Positions 1 through 5,570 of a DNA stretch of 6,053 bases are shown here, in pieces. Location: assembly GCA_003225615.1 (NCBI GenBank), contig QIAS01000124.1:1-6053 (forward strand). The letters are read 5' to 3'. Numbering within the stretch: the first letter of the stretch is position 1; every line of letters starts with the position of its first letter. The notes under the pieces were generated by a model. That model saw only the letters and a list, made by a program, of their open reading frames with translations, was not told the DNA's origin and searched no databases. The DNA is from Acidobacteriota bacterium. GTDB lineage: Bacteria > Acidobacteriota > Terriglobia > Terriglobales > Acidobacteriaceae. The translations under genes and the position numbers were made by a program.

Positions 1-174
1 TTCACCCGTGTGCTCAGGGCTTTCGCCGGGTTCAGGAAAGTCCGTGTCGGCGTCTTTGATGAGCGGATTCTGGTCGCGGTGGGGAAGTTGGTCTCGCAAG
101 GACGTATTGCCAGGCTGTCCCGTCTCGTTCTGCTCAACTGCTCCCTTGGCGCGGTCTTGATCTTTCGCGGTCAT
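1..174 (-). CDS. Small hydrophilic hypothetical protein, 3' end beyond window
   Basis: An open frame of 58 codons runs off the left edge without a stop. The start at 174 is chosen because GGGAG lies 5 bases upstream; an in-frame ATG four codons earlier (186) lacks a ribosome site. The product begins MTAKDQDRAKGAVEQNETGQ and is highly polar, rich in Asp, Glu, Gln, Pro and Gly. It has no signal peptide or membrane segment and looks intrinsically disordered. The visible end contains the phrases PLIKDADTDFPEPGESPEHT. I do not recognise a family and assign no function. It lies 71 bases beyond the cpoB stop on the same strand, so it could be co-transcribed, although a repeat-bearing spacer separates them. 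An overlapping plus-strand frame of 126 codons is less protein-like and has no ribosome site. Coding status is likely but unproven because the frame is incomplete. Confidence 0.6.
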   Translation of the reverse strand, partial: MTAKDQDRAKGAVEQNETGQPGNTSLRDQLPHRDQNPLIKDADTDFPEPGESPEHTGE

Positions 175-196
175 GAGGGCTCCCATAAGGACAAGG

Positions 197-237
197 TACG
201 AAGTACGATTTACGAAGTAAGCCTAGCGCCGTACTTC
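197..237. repeat. TACGAAGTA direct repeat plus inverted GAAGTACG/CGTACTTC
   Basis: TACGAAGTA occurs at 197-205 and again at 211-219, 14 bases apart. GAAGTACG (200-207) is also the reverse complement of CGTACTTC (230-237), so an 8-bp stem with a 22-base loop could form. It lies between the cpoB stop and the small downstream gene. It has no T-rich tail in the cpoB direction, so I do not call it an intrinsic terminator. It looks more like a dispersed intergenic repeat; its function is unknown. Confidence 0.5.
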
Positions 238-245
238 CCGCATCT

Positions 246-1094
246 TTACTGCGGCCTTCCAGCCGAAGGCTTGGATGCGGTTGAGGCCACTCCGAGTTTG
301 CGTAAAGCCTCTTTAGCTTGCAGCGCTTCGTTGGTGCGCGGATACCGCTGGACCACGTGGCGCAGTTCTCGAATGCCTTCGTCCTTCTGACCTAACTGGA
401 CGAGAGCCATGCCTTTCTTGAGCTGCGCGGCTGCAGCTTTGTTGCCGCTGGGAAAGTTCTGCAGCACCTGATCGTAATTCTGGACGGCTTGCTGGTAGTT
501 GCCCTGCTTGAACTGGAGTTCCGCGAGATAAAAGTACGAATTCCCGGCAAGATCCGTGTTGGGATAAAACTTGATGAAGTCGCCGAATTCCTGCGAGGCG
601 ATATCGTTCTTGCCTCCGTTGTAGTCGCGAAGTGCGTTGTTGTAGAGAACGTCGGGAGGCGGCGCTTGAGCCGGCGGTGCCTGGGCCTGCTGGGCGCTGA
701 GATTTTGTTGCGCGGCCTGCATGTCTTCCAGTTGCTTGCTGAGCTTGGACAGGCGAACCTTCAGCTCGTCCATGGTGTCGTTCAAGGCCTGGATCTGTCC
801 TGAGACCTGCTCGACGCGGCCTCCAGAGTCGGCTTGCTGCTTCTCGAGGGAAGCCTGCAGATTCGCGACCGCCGTGGCCACCTTGTTGACCGTGTCGGTG
901 TCTTGCTCGACGAGGTTCTTCATCACTCCCATGCGCTCGTCGAAGGCCTGCTGCATGCGGGACATCTGGTCCTGCAGGGCCTGCACCTGGGTCTGCAGTT
1001 GGATGATTTCCTTGCTTGCGCCCCATGCCGGGATGGTGCTAAAGATCAAGGCCGCCAGCAGGGCAAGGATTAAAGGAGCTCGTTGAGTTTTCAT
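246..1094 (-). CDS. cpoB: Cell division coordinator CpoB (YbgF), Tol-Pal associated TPR protein
   Basis: Periplasmic protein of 282 residues. Residues 1-25 form a Sec signal peptide (basic MKTQR, hydrophobic core, probable cleavage after AWG). Residues 28-136 are a long Gln-rich coiled coil expected to oligomerise. A short Ala/Pro/Gln linker (137-147) leads to three TPR-like repeats at about 148-254, with the family signature YNNALRDYNGG, YFYLAELQFKQGNY and YDQVLQNFP. In Escherichia coli CpoB binds TolA and tunes PBP1B during septation; the same role is inferred from family and position. It is the last Tol-Pal gene, 165 bases after pal, as in the classical cluster. The coiled coil is longer than in E. 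coli. The start is supported by AGG seven bases upstream, a modest ribosome site, and by the intact signal peptide. A promoter of its own cannot be assigned. Confidence 0.93.
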   Translation of the reverse strand: MKTQRAPLILALLAALIFSTIPAWGASKEIIQLQTQVQALQDQMSRMQQAFDERMGVMKNLVEQDTDTVNKVATAVANLQASLEKQQADSGGRVEQVSGQIQALNDTMDELKVRLSKLSKQLEDMQAAQQNLSAQQAQAPPAQAPPPDVLYNNALRDYNGGKNDIASQEFGDFIKFYPNTDLAGNSYFYLAELQFKQGNYQQAVQNYDQVLQNFPSGNKAAAAQLKKGMALVQLGQKDEGIRELRHVVQRYPRTNEALQAKEALRKLGVASTASKPSAGRPQ

Positions 1095-1170
1095 AACTTT
1101 ACCTATTGGATGCCAAAAGACGGCTGTCTGTCCAGAGTGGTGGCTTTACCGTCTACAAGTCAAAATCCTT

Positions 1171-1204
1171 AACCGCGAAGATCGCAAAGACCTCGCGAAG
1201 GTCG
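1171..1204. repeat. Short tandem-like repeat CGCRAAG, three copies
   Basis: CGCGAAG (1174-1180), CGCAAAG (1183-1189) and CGCGAAG (1194-1200) recur at 9- and 11-base spacing. On the minus strand this reads as alternating CTTCGCG and CTTTGCG units followed by GTTAA. It lies in the non-coding spacer between pal and cpoB, outside any coding frame I can support. The style matches dispersed short intergenic repeats seen in several environmental phyla; that comparison is from memory. Confidence 0.5.
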
Positions 1205-1225
1205 CCCAGGAACCATTCGAAATAA

Positions 1226-1255
1226 GCGGGGCGGCGAAATTCCGCCGCCCCCTGC
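1226..1255 (-). terminator. GC-rich hairpin just after pal, probable terminator or attenuator
   Basis: GGGGCGGCG (1228-1236) pairs perfectly with CGCCGCCCC (1243-1251) around a six-base loop, and GC (1226-1227) can pair with GC (1254-1255) outside a small bulge. The stem begins five bases beyond the pal stop codon. In the direction of pal transcription it is followed by GCTTATTTCG, a weak and interrupted T stretch. The strong stem and position support termination or 3'-end protection. The poor T tract suggests only partial termination, which would lower cpoB relative to pal. Confidence 0.6.
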
Positions 1256-1259
1256 GAAG

Positions 1260-1994
1260 CTATTTGGAATAGACGAAATGGCCACGGCGGTTTTGCTGCC
1301 AGCACTGCTCGTTGGATTCAGTGCAGAACGGCTTCTCCTTGCCGTAGCTGATCGTCTTGATGCGGTTGGCGGCTACCCCAGCCTGCACCAATGCGCTTTT
1401 TACTGCCTCGGCACGGTTTGTGCCTAGTGCGAGGTTATACTCGGTGGATCCGCGTTCGTCGCAGTGTCCCTCAATGATAAACGTGACGCTTGAGTGCTGG
1501 CTGAGGAACTGCGCGTCCCCTTGCAGCGACGACTGCTGATCCGTACGAATGTTGTATTTGTCGTAATCGAAGAAGATGTCCTTCACGCTTTGCGAGAACA
1601 TTTCCTCCTCGGTTGCGCTGGGCGCCGGCGGTGGCGGCGGTGGCGGAGCGGTCACCGTAACCCGTGCGGTCGCTTCCTGGGTGCCACCATCACCTTTGGC
1701 TGCGAGATGGTACGTAGTGGAATCGGCCGGCGTGACTTGCTGTGAGCCGCTAGGTTGTACTGCGCCAATGCCATCGATGGATACGTCTTTGGCGTTTGTG
1801 GTCTGCCAGCTGAGCGTCGTCGACTGGCCCTTTTGAATCGTATTGGGATTCGCCGAGATTGAGGCTGTCGGGGCCGGCGGCGGTGGTGGCGCTGGTGGCG
1901 GCGGGGGTGGGGTTTTCTTCTTGCAGGCGGCCACCATCATGATGGCGGCCAACATGAATACCAGGGTAATCCATCTTATTTTTTGCTGCTTCAC
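1260..1994 (-). CDS. pal: Peptidoglycan-associated lipoprotein Pal with inserted Ig-like domain
   Basis: Outer-membrane lipoprotein of 244 residues that binds peptidoglycan and TolB. The signal peptide ends in the lipobox VAAC with the lipidated Cys at 24; Lys at +2 is not an inner-membrane retention signal. A Pro-rich tether (29-42) leads to an Ig-like beta domain at about 43-116 (PNTIQKGQSTTLSWQTTN region). A second Pro run (117-125) precedes the OmpA/Pal C-terminal domain (about 137-243), with FFDYDKYNIR, GHCDERGSTEYNLALG and NRRGHFVYS as the peptidoglycan-binding hallmarks. E. coli Pal is about 173 residues; the excess is the Ig-like domain and tethers. Cys224 and Cys231 may form a disulfide. 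The start codon is GTG, fixed by a strong GGGAGG five bases upstream. Poly-Pro runs of five to seven imply dependence on EF-P during translation. Confidence 0.95.
   Translation of the reverse strand: MKQQKIRWITLVFMLAAIMMVAACKKKTPPPPPPAPPPPPAPTASISANPNTIQKGQSTTLSWQTTNAKDVSIDGIGAVQPSGSQQVTPADSTTYHLAAKGDGGTQEATARVTVTAPPPPPPPAPSATEEEMFSQSVKDIFFDYDKYNIRTDQQSSLQGDAQFLSQHSSVTFIIEGHCDERGSTEYNLALGTNRAEAVKSALVQAGVAANRIKTISYGKEKPFCTESNEQCWQQNRRGHFVYSK
1870..1913 (+). other. G-rich tract on the template strand of pal
   Basis: The strand opposite the poly-Pro codons carries many G runs, including GGGGG and GGGG at its end and several GG pairs before. It could fold into a G-quadruplex in single-stranded template DNA. 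A similar but weaker tract lies at 1621-1650 opposite the second Pro run. The tract is fully explained by Pro codons, so any structural role is speculative. Confidence 0.3.
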
Positions 1995-1999
1995 CTTCT

Positions 2000-2005
2000 C
2001 CTCCC
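2000..2005 (-). promoter_or_regulatory. Strong ribosome binding site of pal (GGGAGG)
   Basis: GGGAGG lies five bases before the GTG at 1994. It decides the GTG start, since no ATG in this frame gives a full signal peptide with such a site, and suggests high translation, fitting an abundant lipoprotein. Confidence 0.8.
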
Positions 2006-2013
2006 TACGGAAT

Positions 2014-2037
2014 CGCGCGGCCGGTTAGAGGCGCGCG
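2014..2037 (-). other. GC hairpin in the tolB-pal spacer
   Basis: Five CG/GC pairs (2014-2018 with 2033-2037) continue, after a single bulged G at 2019, into three more pairs (2020-2022 with 2030-2032) around a seven-base loop. No T tract follows on the minus strand, so it is not a classical terminator. It lies just upstream of the pal ribosome site and could act as a processing or stability element in the tolB-pal transcript. The whole 115-base spacer is GC-rich and holds a 34-codon open stretch in the tolB frame. Confidence 0.35.
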
Positions 2038-2109
2038 GTGAATGTCAGCGGCGGCGCGGATGGCCAACTCTTCCGCTTTCGCCGGATGTACTTGCTGAGA
2101 GACCCACAA

Positions 2110-3471
2110 TTATTTCCAACTCCAGTTCGGTTGCGTATTACGTCCAGTGAAGGTCAACTGCTGCACCTTCGTACCATCCGCCAGCATGGTCCAGATCTGC
2201 TCGGTGCCGCTGCGGTTGGATTGAAACACGATGTGCCGCCCGTCCGGCGACCACGATGGAAAGTCGTTACGGCTCCCGTCATGCGTCAACTGCACCCACT
2301 GCTTGCTGGCGATGTCCATCAAGTAAAGATCGTTCGATCCGGGCGCTCCCGGACCGTATTTGCGCATCCAGGAAAAAGCCAGGAATTGACCGTTCGGCGC
2401 CCAGTTGGGGGAAACCGCGTAGCCCTGGTCGGTCATGCGCTGCACGTTAGTGCCGTCGGCCTCCATGGTGTAAATCTGCGGCAAGCCGGTGCGGCCACTG
2501 ACAAAGGCGATCTGGGCTCCGGTCTTGCGGTTCCAGGTGGGGGAAACGTCCGGACCTTTTTCGTTGGTGATCCGCTTCAAGTCTCCACCCGAGGCGTCGA
2601 CCAAATAAATATCCGAATCGCCGGTGCGGGAAGACGAGAACGCAAGATGGGTTCCGTCGGGGGACCAGGCCGGAGAAAGATTGGTTCCGCCGAAGCGAGG
2701 GAACGTGATCATGCGGCCCAGGTCGAAGGAGTACATCATGATCTCCCACCCATTCTTGCCCATGGAACTGAAGGCCAGACGGGAATTGTCTGGCGAAATG
2801 CGCGGCGAGAGTGAAATAGCGCCGAGATGGGTAATCTGGCGCTGGTTCGCGCCGTCGTAGTCCATGGCCCAGATTTCCTTGTGGCCGGTACGGTCGCTGA
2901 CAAAATAAATTTTGCTTTCCGCCACCCCGGGAATGCCGCCGCCGAGGCGGAAGATGATTTCATCGGCGAATTTGTGGGCGATGAGGCGGGCGGCATCTGT
3001 GGTGGCAGCATCGCTGTATTGCTTGCCCAGCACCTGAGGTGCAGCGGTGTTTTTTACGTCATACAGCCAGCCCAGCACCGCGACTCGATCACTCGTGACG
3101 CCCAGGTTCCCGAAAGTCAGCATGGAAGCGTTGGGCGGGGGCGAAGTCCAAGCGTCGTACTTTACCTCGGAGGGTTGGCCGGGAACTTCGAGCGGATTGA
3201 AACTTTTGGAGACCAGATCGAAGATGCCGGCATTGTCGAGATCGTTCCACAGCGTCTCGTTGAAGGTTTTGAGGAGTTCGGCGTTTTTGGGATCCTGATT
3301 AGCCGCCTTGAAGTCGGGAACGGCCAGGCGGATTTTTTGCACGCCCAAGCCGGTACCGGTGCGAATCCAGTCTTCCTGTTGGGACAAGAGCGGAAGAGAG
3401 AGCAGGAGGAGGCAAGGAATCACCAAGGCGGCGCGCAGAGTCGCGGAGAGCGGAGATTTACGAAAGATCAT
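2110..3471 (-). CDS. tolB: Tol-Pal system beta-propeller protein TolB
   Basis: Periplasmic adaptor of 453 residues that binds Pal and is released or pulled by TolA. Residues 1-30 are a signal peptide (MIFRKSP, then a Leu-rich core, probable cleavage at LLS/QQ). The TolB N-terminal alpha/beta domain covers about 45-175, including IRLAVPDF, comparable to the IGVVPF strand of E. coli TolB. From about 185 to the end is a six-bladed propeller with PD40 motifs: ISPDNSRLAFSS, WSPDGTHLAFSS, VSPTWNRKTGAQIAF, NWAPNGQFLAFSW and WSPDGRHIVFQSNR. The frame is open back to 3618, inside tolA, but the 49 extra codons lack protein-like character and would displace the signal peptide. The ATG at 3471 is therefore preferred although its ribosome site is weak. 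Length is normal for the family. tolA ends 130 bases upstream and pal starts 115 bases downstream. Confidence 0.94.
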   Translation of the reverse strand: MIFRKSPLSATLRAALVIPCLLLLSLPLLSQQEDWIRTGTGLGVQKIRLAVPDFKAANQDPKNAELLKTFNETLWNDLDNAGIFDLVSKSFNPLEVPGQPSEVKYDAWTSPPPNASMLTFGNLGVTSDRVAVLGWLYDVKNTAAPQVLGKQYSDAATTDAARLIAHKFADEIIFRLGGGIPGVAESKIYFVSDRTGHKEIWAMDYDGANQRQITHLGAISLSPRISPDNSRLAFSSMGKNGWEIMMYSFDLGRMITFPRFGGTNLSPAWSPDGTHLAFSSSRTGDSDIYLVDASGGDLKRITNEKGPDVSPTWNRKTGAQIAFVSGRTGLPQIYTMEADGTNVQRMTDQGYAVSPNWAPNGQFLAFSWMRKYGPGAPGSNDLYLMDIASKQWVQLTHDGSRNDFPSWSPDGRHIVFQSNRSGTEQIWTMLADGTKVQQLTFTGRNTQPNWSWK

Positions 3472-3497
3472 TAGCTTTATTTTGAGGAATGTTGATG

Positions 3498-3525
3498 AAT
3501 TTATCGTAATACGAGGGGAAGGCAA
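3498..3525 (-). promoter_or_regulatory. Candidate promoter for tolB
   Basis: On the minus strand TTGCCT (3525-3520) and TAAATT (3503-3498) lie 16 bases apart, each matching the sigma-70 consensus at four of six positions. They would start transcription about 20 bases before the tolB ATG. The 130-base spacer is clearly AT-richer than the flanking genes, which fits a promoter region. The matches are weak and no test was possible. Confidence 0.25.
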
Positions 3526-3586
3526 TTTCGAATTATTCTGAGGTATACAGTCTTGCACTCTCGGTTGCTCCTTATGGTTACTGACC

Positions 3587-3616
3587 CAAAACAACAAATG
3601 ACTACCGTTTGTAGTC
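3587..3616 (-). terminator. Hairpin over the tolA stop codon with T-rich tail, weak terminator candidate
   Basis: GACTAC (minus strand 3616-3611) pairs perfectly with GTAGTC (3605-3600) around the loop AAACG, spanning the last tolA codons and its TAG. It is followed by CATTTGTTGTTTT. The six-base stem is short, so efficient termination is doubtful. Partial termination or 3'-end formation would separate tolQRA from tolB-pal-cpoB. Confidence 0.3.
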
Positions 3617-4396
3617 AAACCAGAACTCTACCGATACTTTGCTGCCGGAATAATCCGGTGGCAAGGGGCCAAAAGTGTCGATGCGCTGTACGGCGCGCAC
3701 AGCGGAAATGTCGAGCGATGGTACGCCGCTGGATTGTTCCACTTGGACATTCGTGGGACGGCCGTCGCGCGTAATATCGAAAGTCAGATAGAAGCGCCTC
3801 GCGTCTTTGATTCGCGTGTCAACTTCGTAGGCCAGCCAATTGTCGTGTACTTTCTGCTGGACCACTTTGACGTACCAGCCGAATCGGGACCCGAAATCGC
3901 CACCGCCTCCGGTGAATCCGAAGCCGCCTTTCGCGCCTCCCGCGGTGAAAGTGCCATAGGGGCCGCTCACCGGCCCGCCTTCTCCGAAGGGAACCACGTT
4001 GCTCTCTTCTTGCACGGGCTCCACTGGTGGCGGCTTCCTTTTGCTGGCGGTGGTTTCCGGCTTAGGTTTTTTCTTTGATTCCTTCTCTGGAATCGGTATG
4101 GCTTCCGGTTCGGCTACTTCTGGTTTTGGCAGGCTTTGTGTCACGCCTTTGGACTCGTTAGCCAGAACGTTTTGCGTTTGCACCGGGCTGGCTGGCAGGG
4201 GGACTGTGCTGACCAGCGTGGCGCCGATGGCGTCTCCGCCCCCGCCGCCTGCGCCCCAGCCTTCGCCACGATGGCCTGTAAAAAATGTGGCACCAGTCAG
4301 AATCACGACGGTTAGCAGGGCGTGCAGACCAGCGGACCAGGCCAGGGGCCGGCGCAATCCGGTATGTTCGAAAAAGATTTCAGCGTTTGGCGCCAT
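3602..4396 (-). CDS. tolA: TolA-like energy transducer with TonB C-terminal domain
   Basis: Inner-membrane protein of 264 residues expected to carry force from TolQR to TolB/Pal. A single membrane segment at about 19-41 contains Ser21-x3-His25, the SxxxH motif by which TolA and TonB engage their motor. A Gly stretch (49-54), a Pro/Lys/Glu-rich section (89-130: KPEVAEPEAIPIPEKESKKK and following) and a Gly/Phe-rich linker (138-173) lead to a TonB/TolA C-terminal domain (about 173-263). That domain carries WYVKVVQQKVHDNW, a conserved DGRPTNVQVEQSSG turn, LDISAVRAV and a final VEFWFDYKR strand. E. coli TolA is about 421 residues with a long helical stalk; none exists here, so the stalk is TonB-like. 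It overlaps the tolR end by 17 bases and has no clear ribosome site, implying coupling. Position makes TolA likelier than a siderophore TonB. Confidence 0.85.
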   Translation of the reverse strand: MAPNAEIFFEHTGLRRPLAWSAGLHALLTVVILTGATFFTGHRGEGWGAGGGGGDAIGATLVSTVPLPASPVQTQNVLANESKGVTQSLPKPEVAEPEAIPIPEKESKKKPKPETTASKRKPPPVEPVQEESNVVPFGEGGPVSGPYGTFTAGGAKGGFGFTGGGGDFGSRFGWYVKVVQQKVHDNWLAYEVDTRIKDARRFYLTFDITRDGRPTNVQVEQSSGVPSLDISAVRAVQRIDTFGPLPPDYSGSKVSVEFWFDYKR

Positions 4397-4808
4397 GGGT
4401 GTCGAGAGGCTGGGTGACGATGCTCACATTGGTTATGCCGGAACGTTTCACGGCATCCATCACGGTGGCGAAAGCGCCGAACGGAACATCCTCATCGGCG
4501 CGCACGAAAATGGACTGGTGCTGCGGGTCGCGCACTTTCTGCCGCAGCTTGGTACCGATCTCGTTGATGTTGATGGGATCGTTGCCCAGAAAAACGCGCT
4601 GCTCTTTATTGATGCTGATCACGAGCCGCTCTTCCGTGATTTCTTTCACCATACGGGTTTTGGGCACGTTGACTTCAATGCCGGACTGCAGCACCGGAGC
4701 GGTTACCATGAAAATGATGAGCAGCACCAACACGACGTCGACGAGCGGAGTGATGTTGATGTCGGCGAGGGAACTCTGGGTGCGCCCGTTGGAAGCGGTG
4801 AAAGCCAT
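4380..4808 (-). CDS. tolR: Biopolymer transporter ExbD/TolR family protein TolR
   Basis: Inner-membrane motor subunit of 142 residues. A short cytoplasmic N-terminus (1-15) precedes one membrane helix at about 19-38 with the sequence ITPLVDVVLVLLIIFMVTAP. Asp24 there corresponds to the proton-carrying Asp23 of E. coli TolR. The periplasmic domain (40-142) has VNVPKTR, ISINKEQRVFLG, FVRADEDVPFGAFATVMDAVKRSGITNV, typical of the ExbD/TolR fold that dimerises and contacts peptidoglycan. Its length equals that of E. coli TolR. The ATG shares one base with the tolQ stop (TAATG), and GGAGG sits ten bases upstream inside tolQ, so translation is both coupled and independently primed. I see no truncation or missing key residue. 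ExbD is the alternative name, but tolB and pal in the same cluster decide for TolR. Confidence 0.95.
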   Translation of the reverse strand: MAFTASNGRTQSSLADINITPLVDVVLVLLIIFMVTAPVLQSGIEVNVPKTRMVKEITEERLVISINKEQRVFLGNDPININEIGTKLRQKVRDPQHQSIFVRADEDVPFGAFATVMDAVKRSGITNVSIVTQPLDTHGAKR

Positions 4809-5539
4809 TAACGCCGCACCTCCGGAGCTTCCATAACAGTGCGGGTTACGGTGACGGGCGCCTGCCGTTCCACGGCGTTCAGCATTTCCAGAGCGAAATC
4901 GTCGCCGCGAGAGGCAAATTCGCGGATCGATCCGCCGATCAGGTTGTAGGCAATGACGGCGGGAATGGCTGCGACCAGGCCGGCAGCGGTGGTAATCAGC
5001 GCTTCGGAAATGCCAGGCGCGACGGCGCGTAGGGTGGCTGCCCCAGAGGTGCCGAGTCCGTGAAAAGCATCAATAATGCCCCACACGGTTCCGAACAATC
5101 CGACAAACGGAGTGACGGCGCCGGTGATGGCCAGCCACGGCATATTGCGCTCGAAGCGAGTCAATTCTTCAGATGCAGCGATCTGCATGGCGCGCTGGAT
5201 GGCCGCGGGATTCCTGATTCCTCCCGTCGGATTTCCCACTTGGCGTCTAAATTCCTCGAAGCCACCTTCGAATATGCCCACCAGCGGGCTGGGGCGGAAC
5301 TGCTCGGCGACAGCGGAGACGTCCTGCAGTCGCTGTGCCTTGCGGAAGGCGCGGATGAAGCGTCCACTGCGCACGCGCGCCCGCCGCAGCAGGCTCCACT
5401 TGGAAAGAATGATGGCCCAGGAGATGATGCTGAAGAGCAGCAAAACCCCGAGAACTCCCTTGGCGACGAGGCCGGTCTCGTTTACCAGATCGACAATTTC
5501 GCCACCGATAACGGCAATAAGCAGTAAAGAGAGATGCAT
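4808..5539 (-). CDS. tolQ: MotA/TolQ/ExbB proton channel family protein TolQ
   Basis: Inner-membrane motor subunit of 243 residues that forms the proton-conducting pentamer around TolR. Three membrane helices are visible: about 25-46 (VLLLFSIISWAIILSKW), about 135-157 (WLAITGAVTPFVGLFGTVWG) and about 172-200 (ending SEALITTAAGLVAAIPAVIAYN). Thr151 in GTVWG and Thr183/184 in LITTAAGL match the polar channel threonines of E. coli TolQ (145 and 178). The cytoplasmic loop (48-133) contains SPLVGIFEGGFEEF. The N-terminus carries about ten hydrophobic residues more than E. coli TolQ. The ATG at 5539 has no good ribosome site; AAGGA lies 14 bases upstream and CTCCTC intervenes. No better in-frame start exists, and a TATAAT box sits 25 bases upstream. 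It is the first gene of the cluster, with no ybgC before it. Confidence 0.95.
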   Translation of the reverse strand: MHLSLLLIAVIGGEIVDLVNETGLVAKGVLGVLLLFSIISWAIILSKWSLLRRARVRSGRFIRAFRKAQRLQDVSAVAEQFRPSPLVGIFEGGFEEFRRQVGNPTGGIRNPAAIQRAMQIAASEELTRFERNMPWLAITGAVTPFVGLFGTVWGIIDAFHGLGTSGAATLRAVAPGISEALITTAAGLVAAIPAVIAYNLIGGSIREFASRGDDFALEMLNAVERQAPVTVTRTVMEAPEVRR

Positions 5540-5564
5540 GTTTTGAGGAGAAATCCTTCCGTCG

Positions 5565-5570
5565 ATTATA
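5565..5570 (-). promoter_or_regulatory. Perfect TATAAT -10 box facing tolQ
   Basis: The minus strand reads GGTCTATAATCGACGG, giving a perfect sigma-70 -10 hexamer. Transcription would begin near 5557-5559, leaving a leader of about 20 bases before the tolQ ATG. No good -35 hexamer lies 16 to 18 bases upstream (GAAAGC, CGAAAG or GCGAAA) and there is no TGn extended -10, so the promoter may need an activator or be weak. Confidence 0.5.

Noticed and set aside
10..390. Plus-strand open frame of 126 codons
   Set aside because: It overlaps the minus-strand small gene and the end of cpoB, has no ribosome site and no family resemblance. It is a shadow frame.
2038..2814. Plus-strand open frame of 258 codons opposite tolB
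   Set aside because: tolB is unambiguous on the other strand. The frame is Arg/Gly/Val-rich, as expected for an antisense shadow in GC-rich DNA.
3425..3455. CGCAGAG-like repeat pattern in the tolB signal peptide region
   Set aside because: It is explained by signal-peptide codons (Leu, Ser, Ala, Arg). No exact unit repeats with regular spacing.
3472..3618. 49-codon N-terminal extension of tolB
   Set aside because: It would overlap tolA and place the signal peptide internally; the spacer is AT-rich and non-coding in character.
3999..4811. Plus-strand open frame of 270 codons opposite tolA and tolR
   Set aside because: It covers parts of two well-supported genes and has no domain signal or ribosome site. 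It is an antisense shadow.
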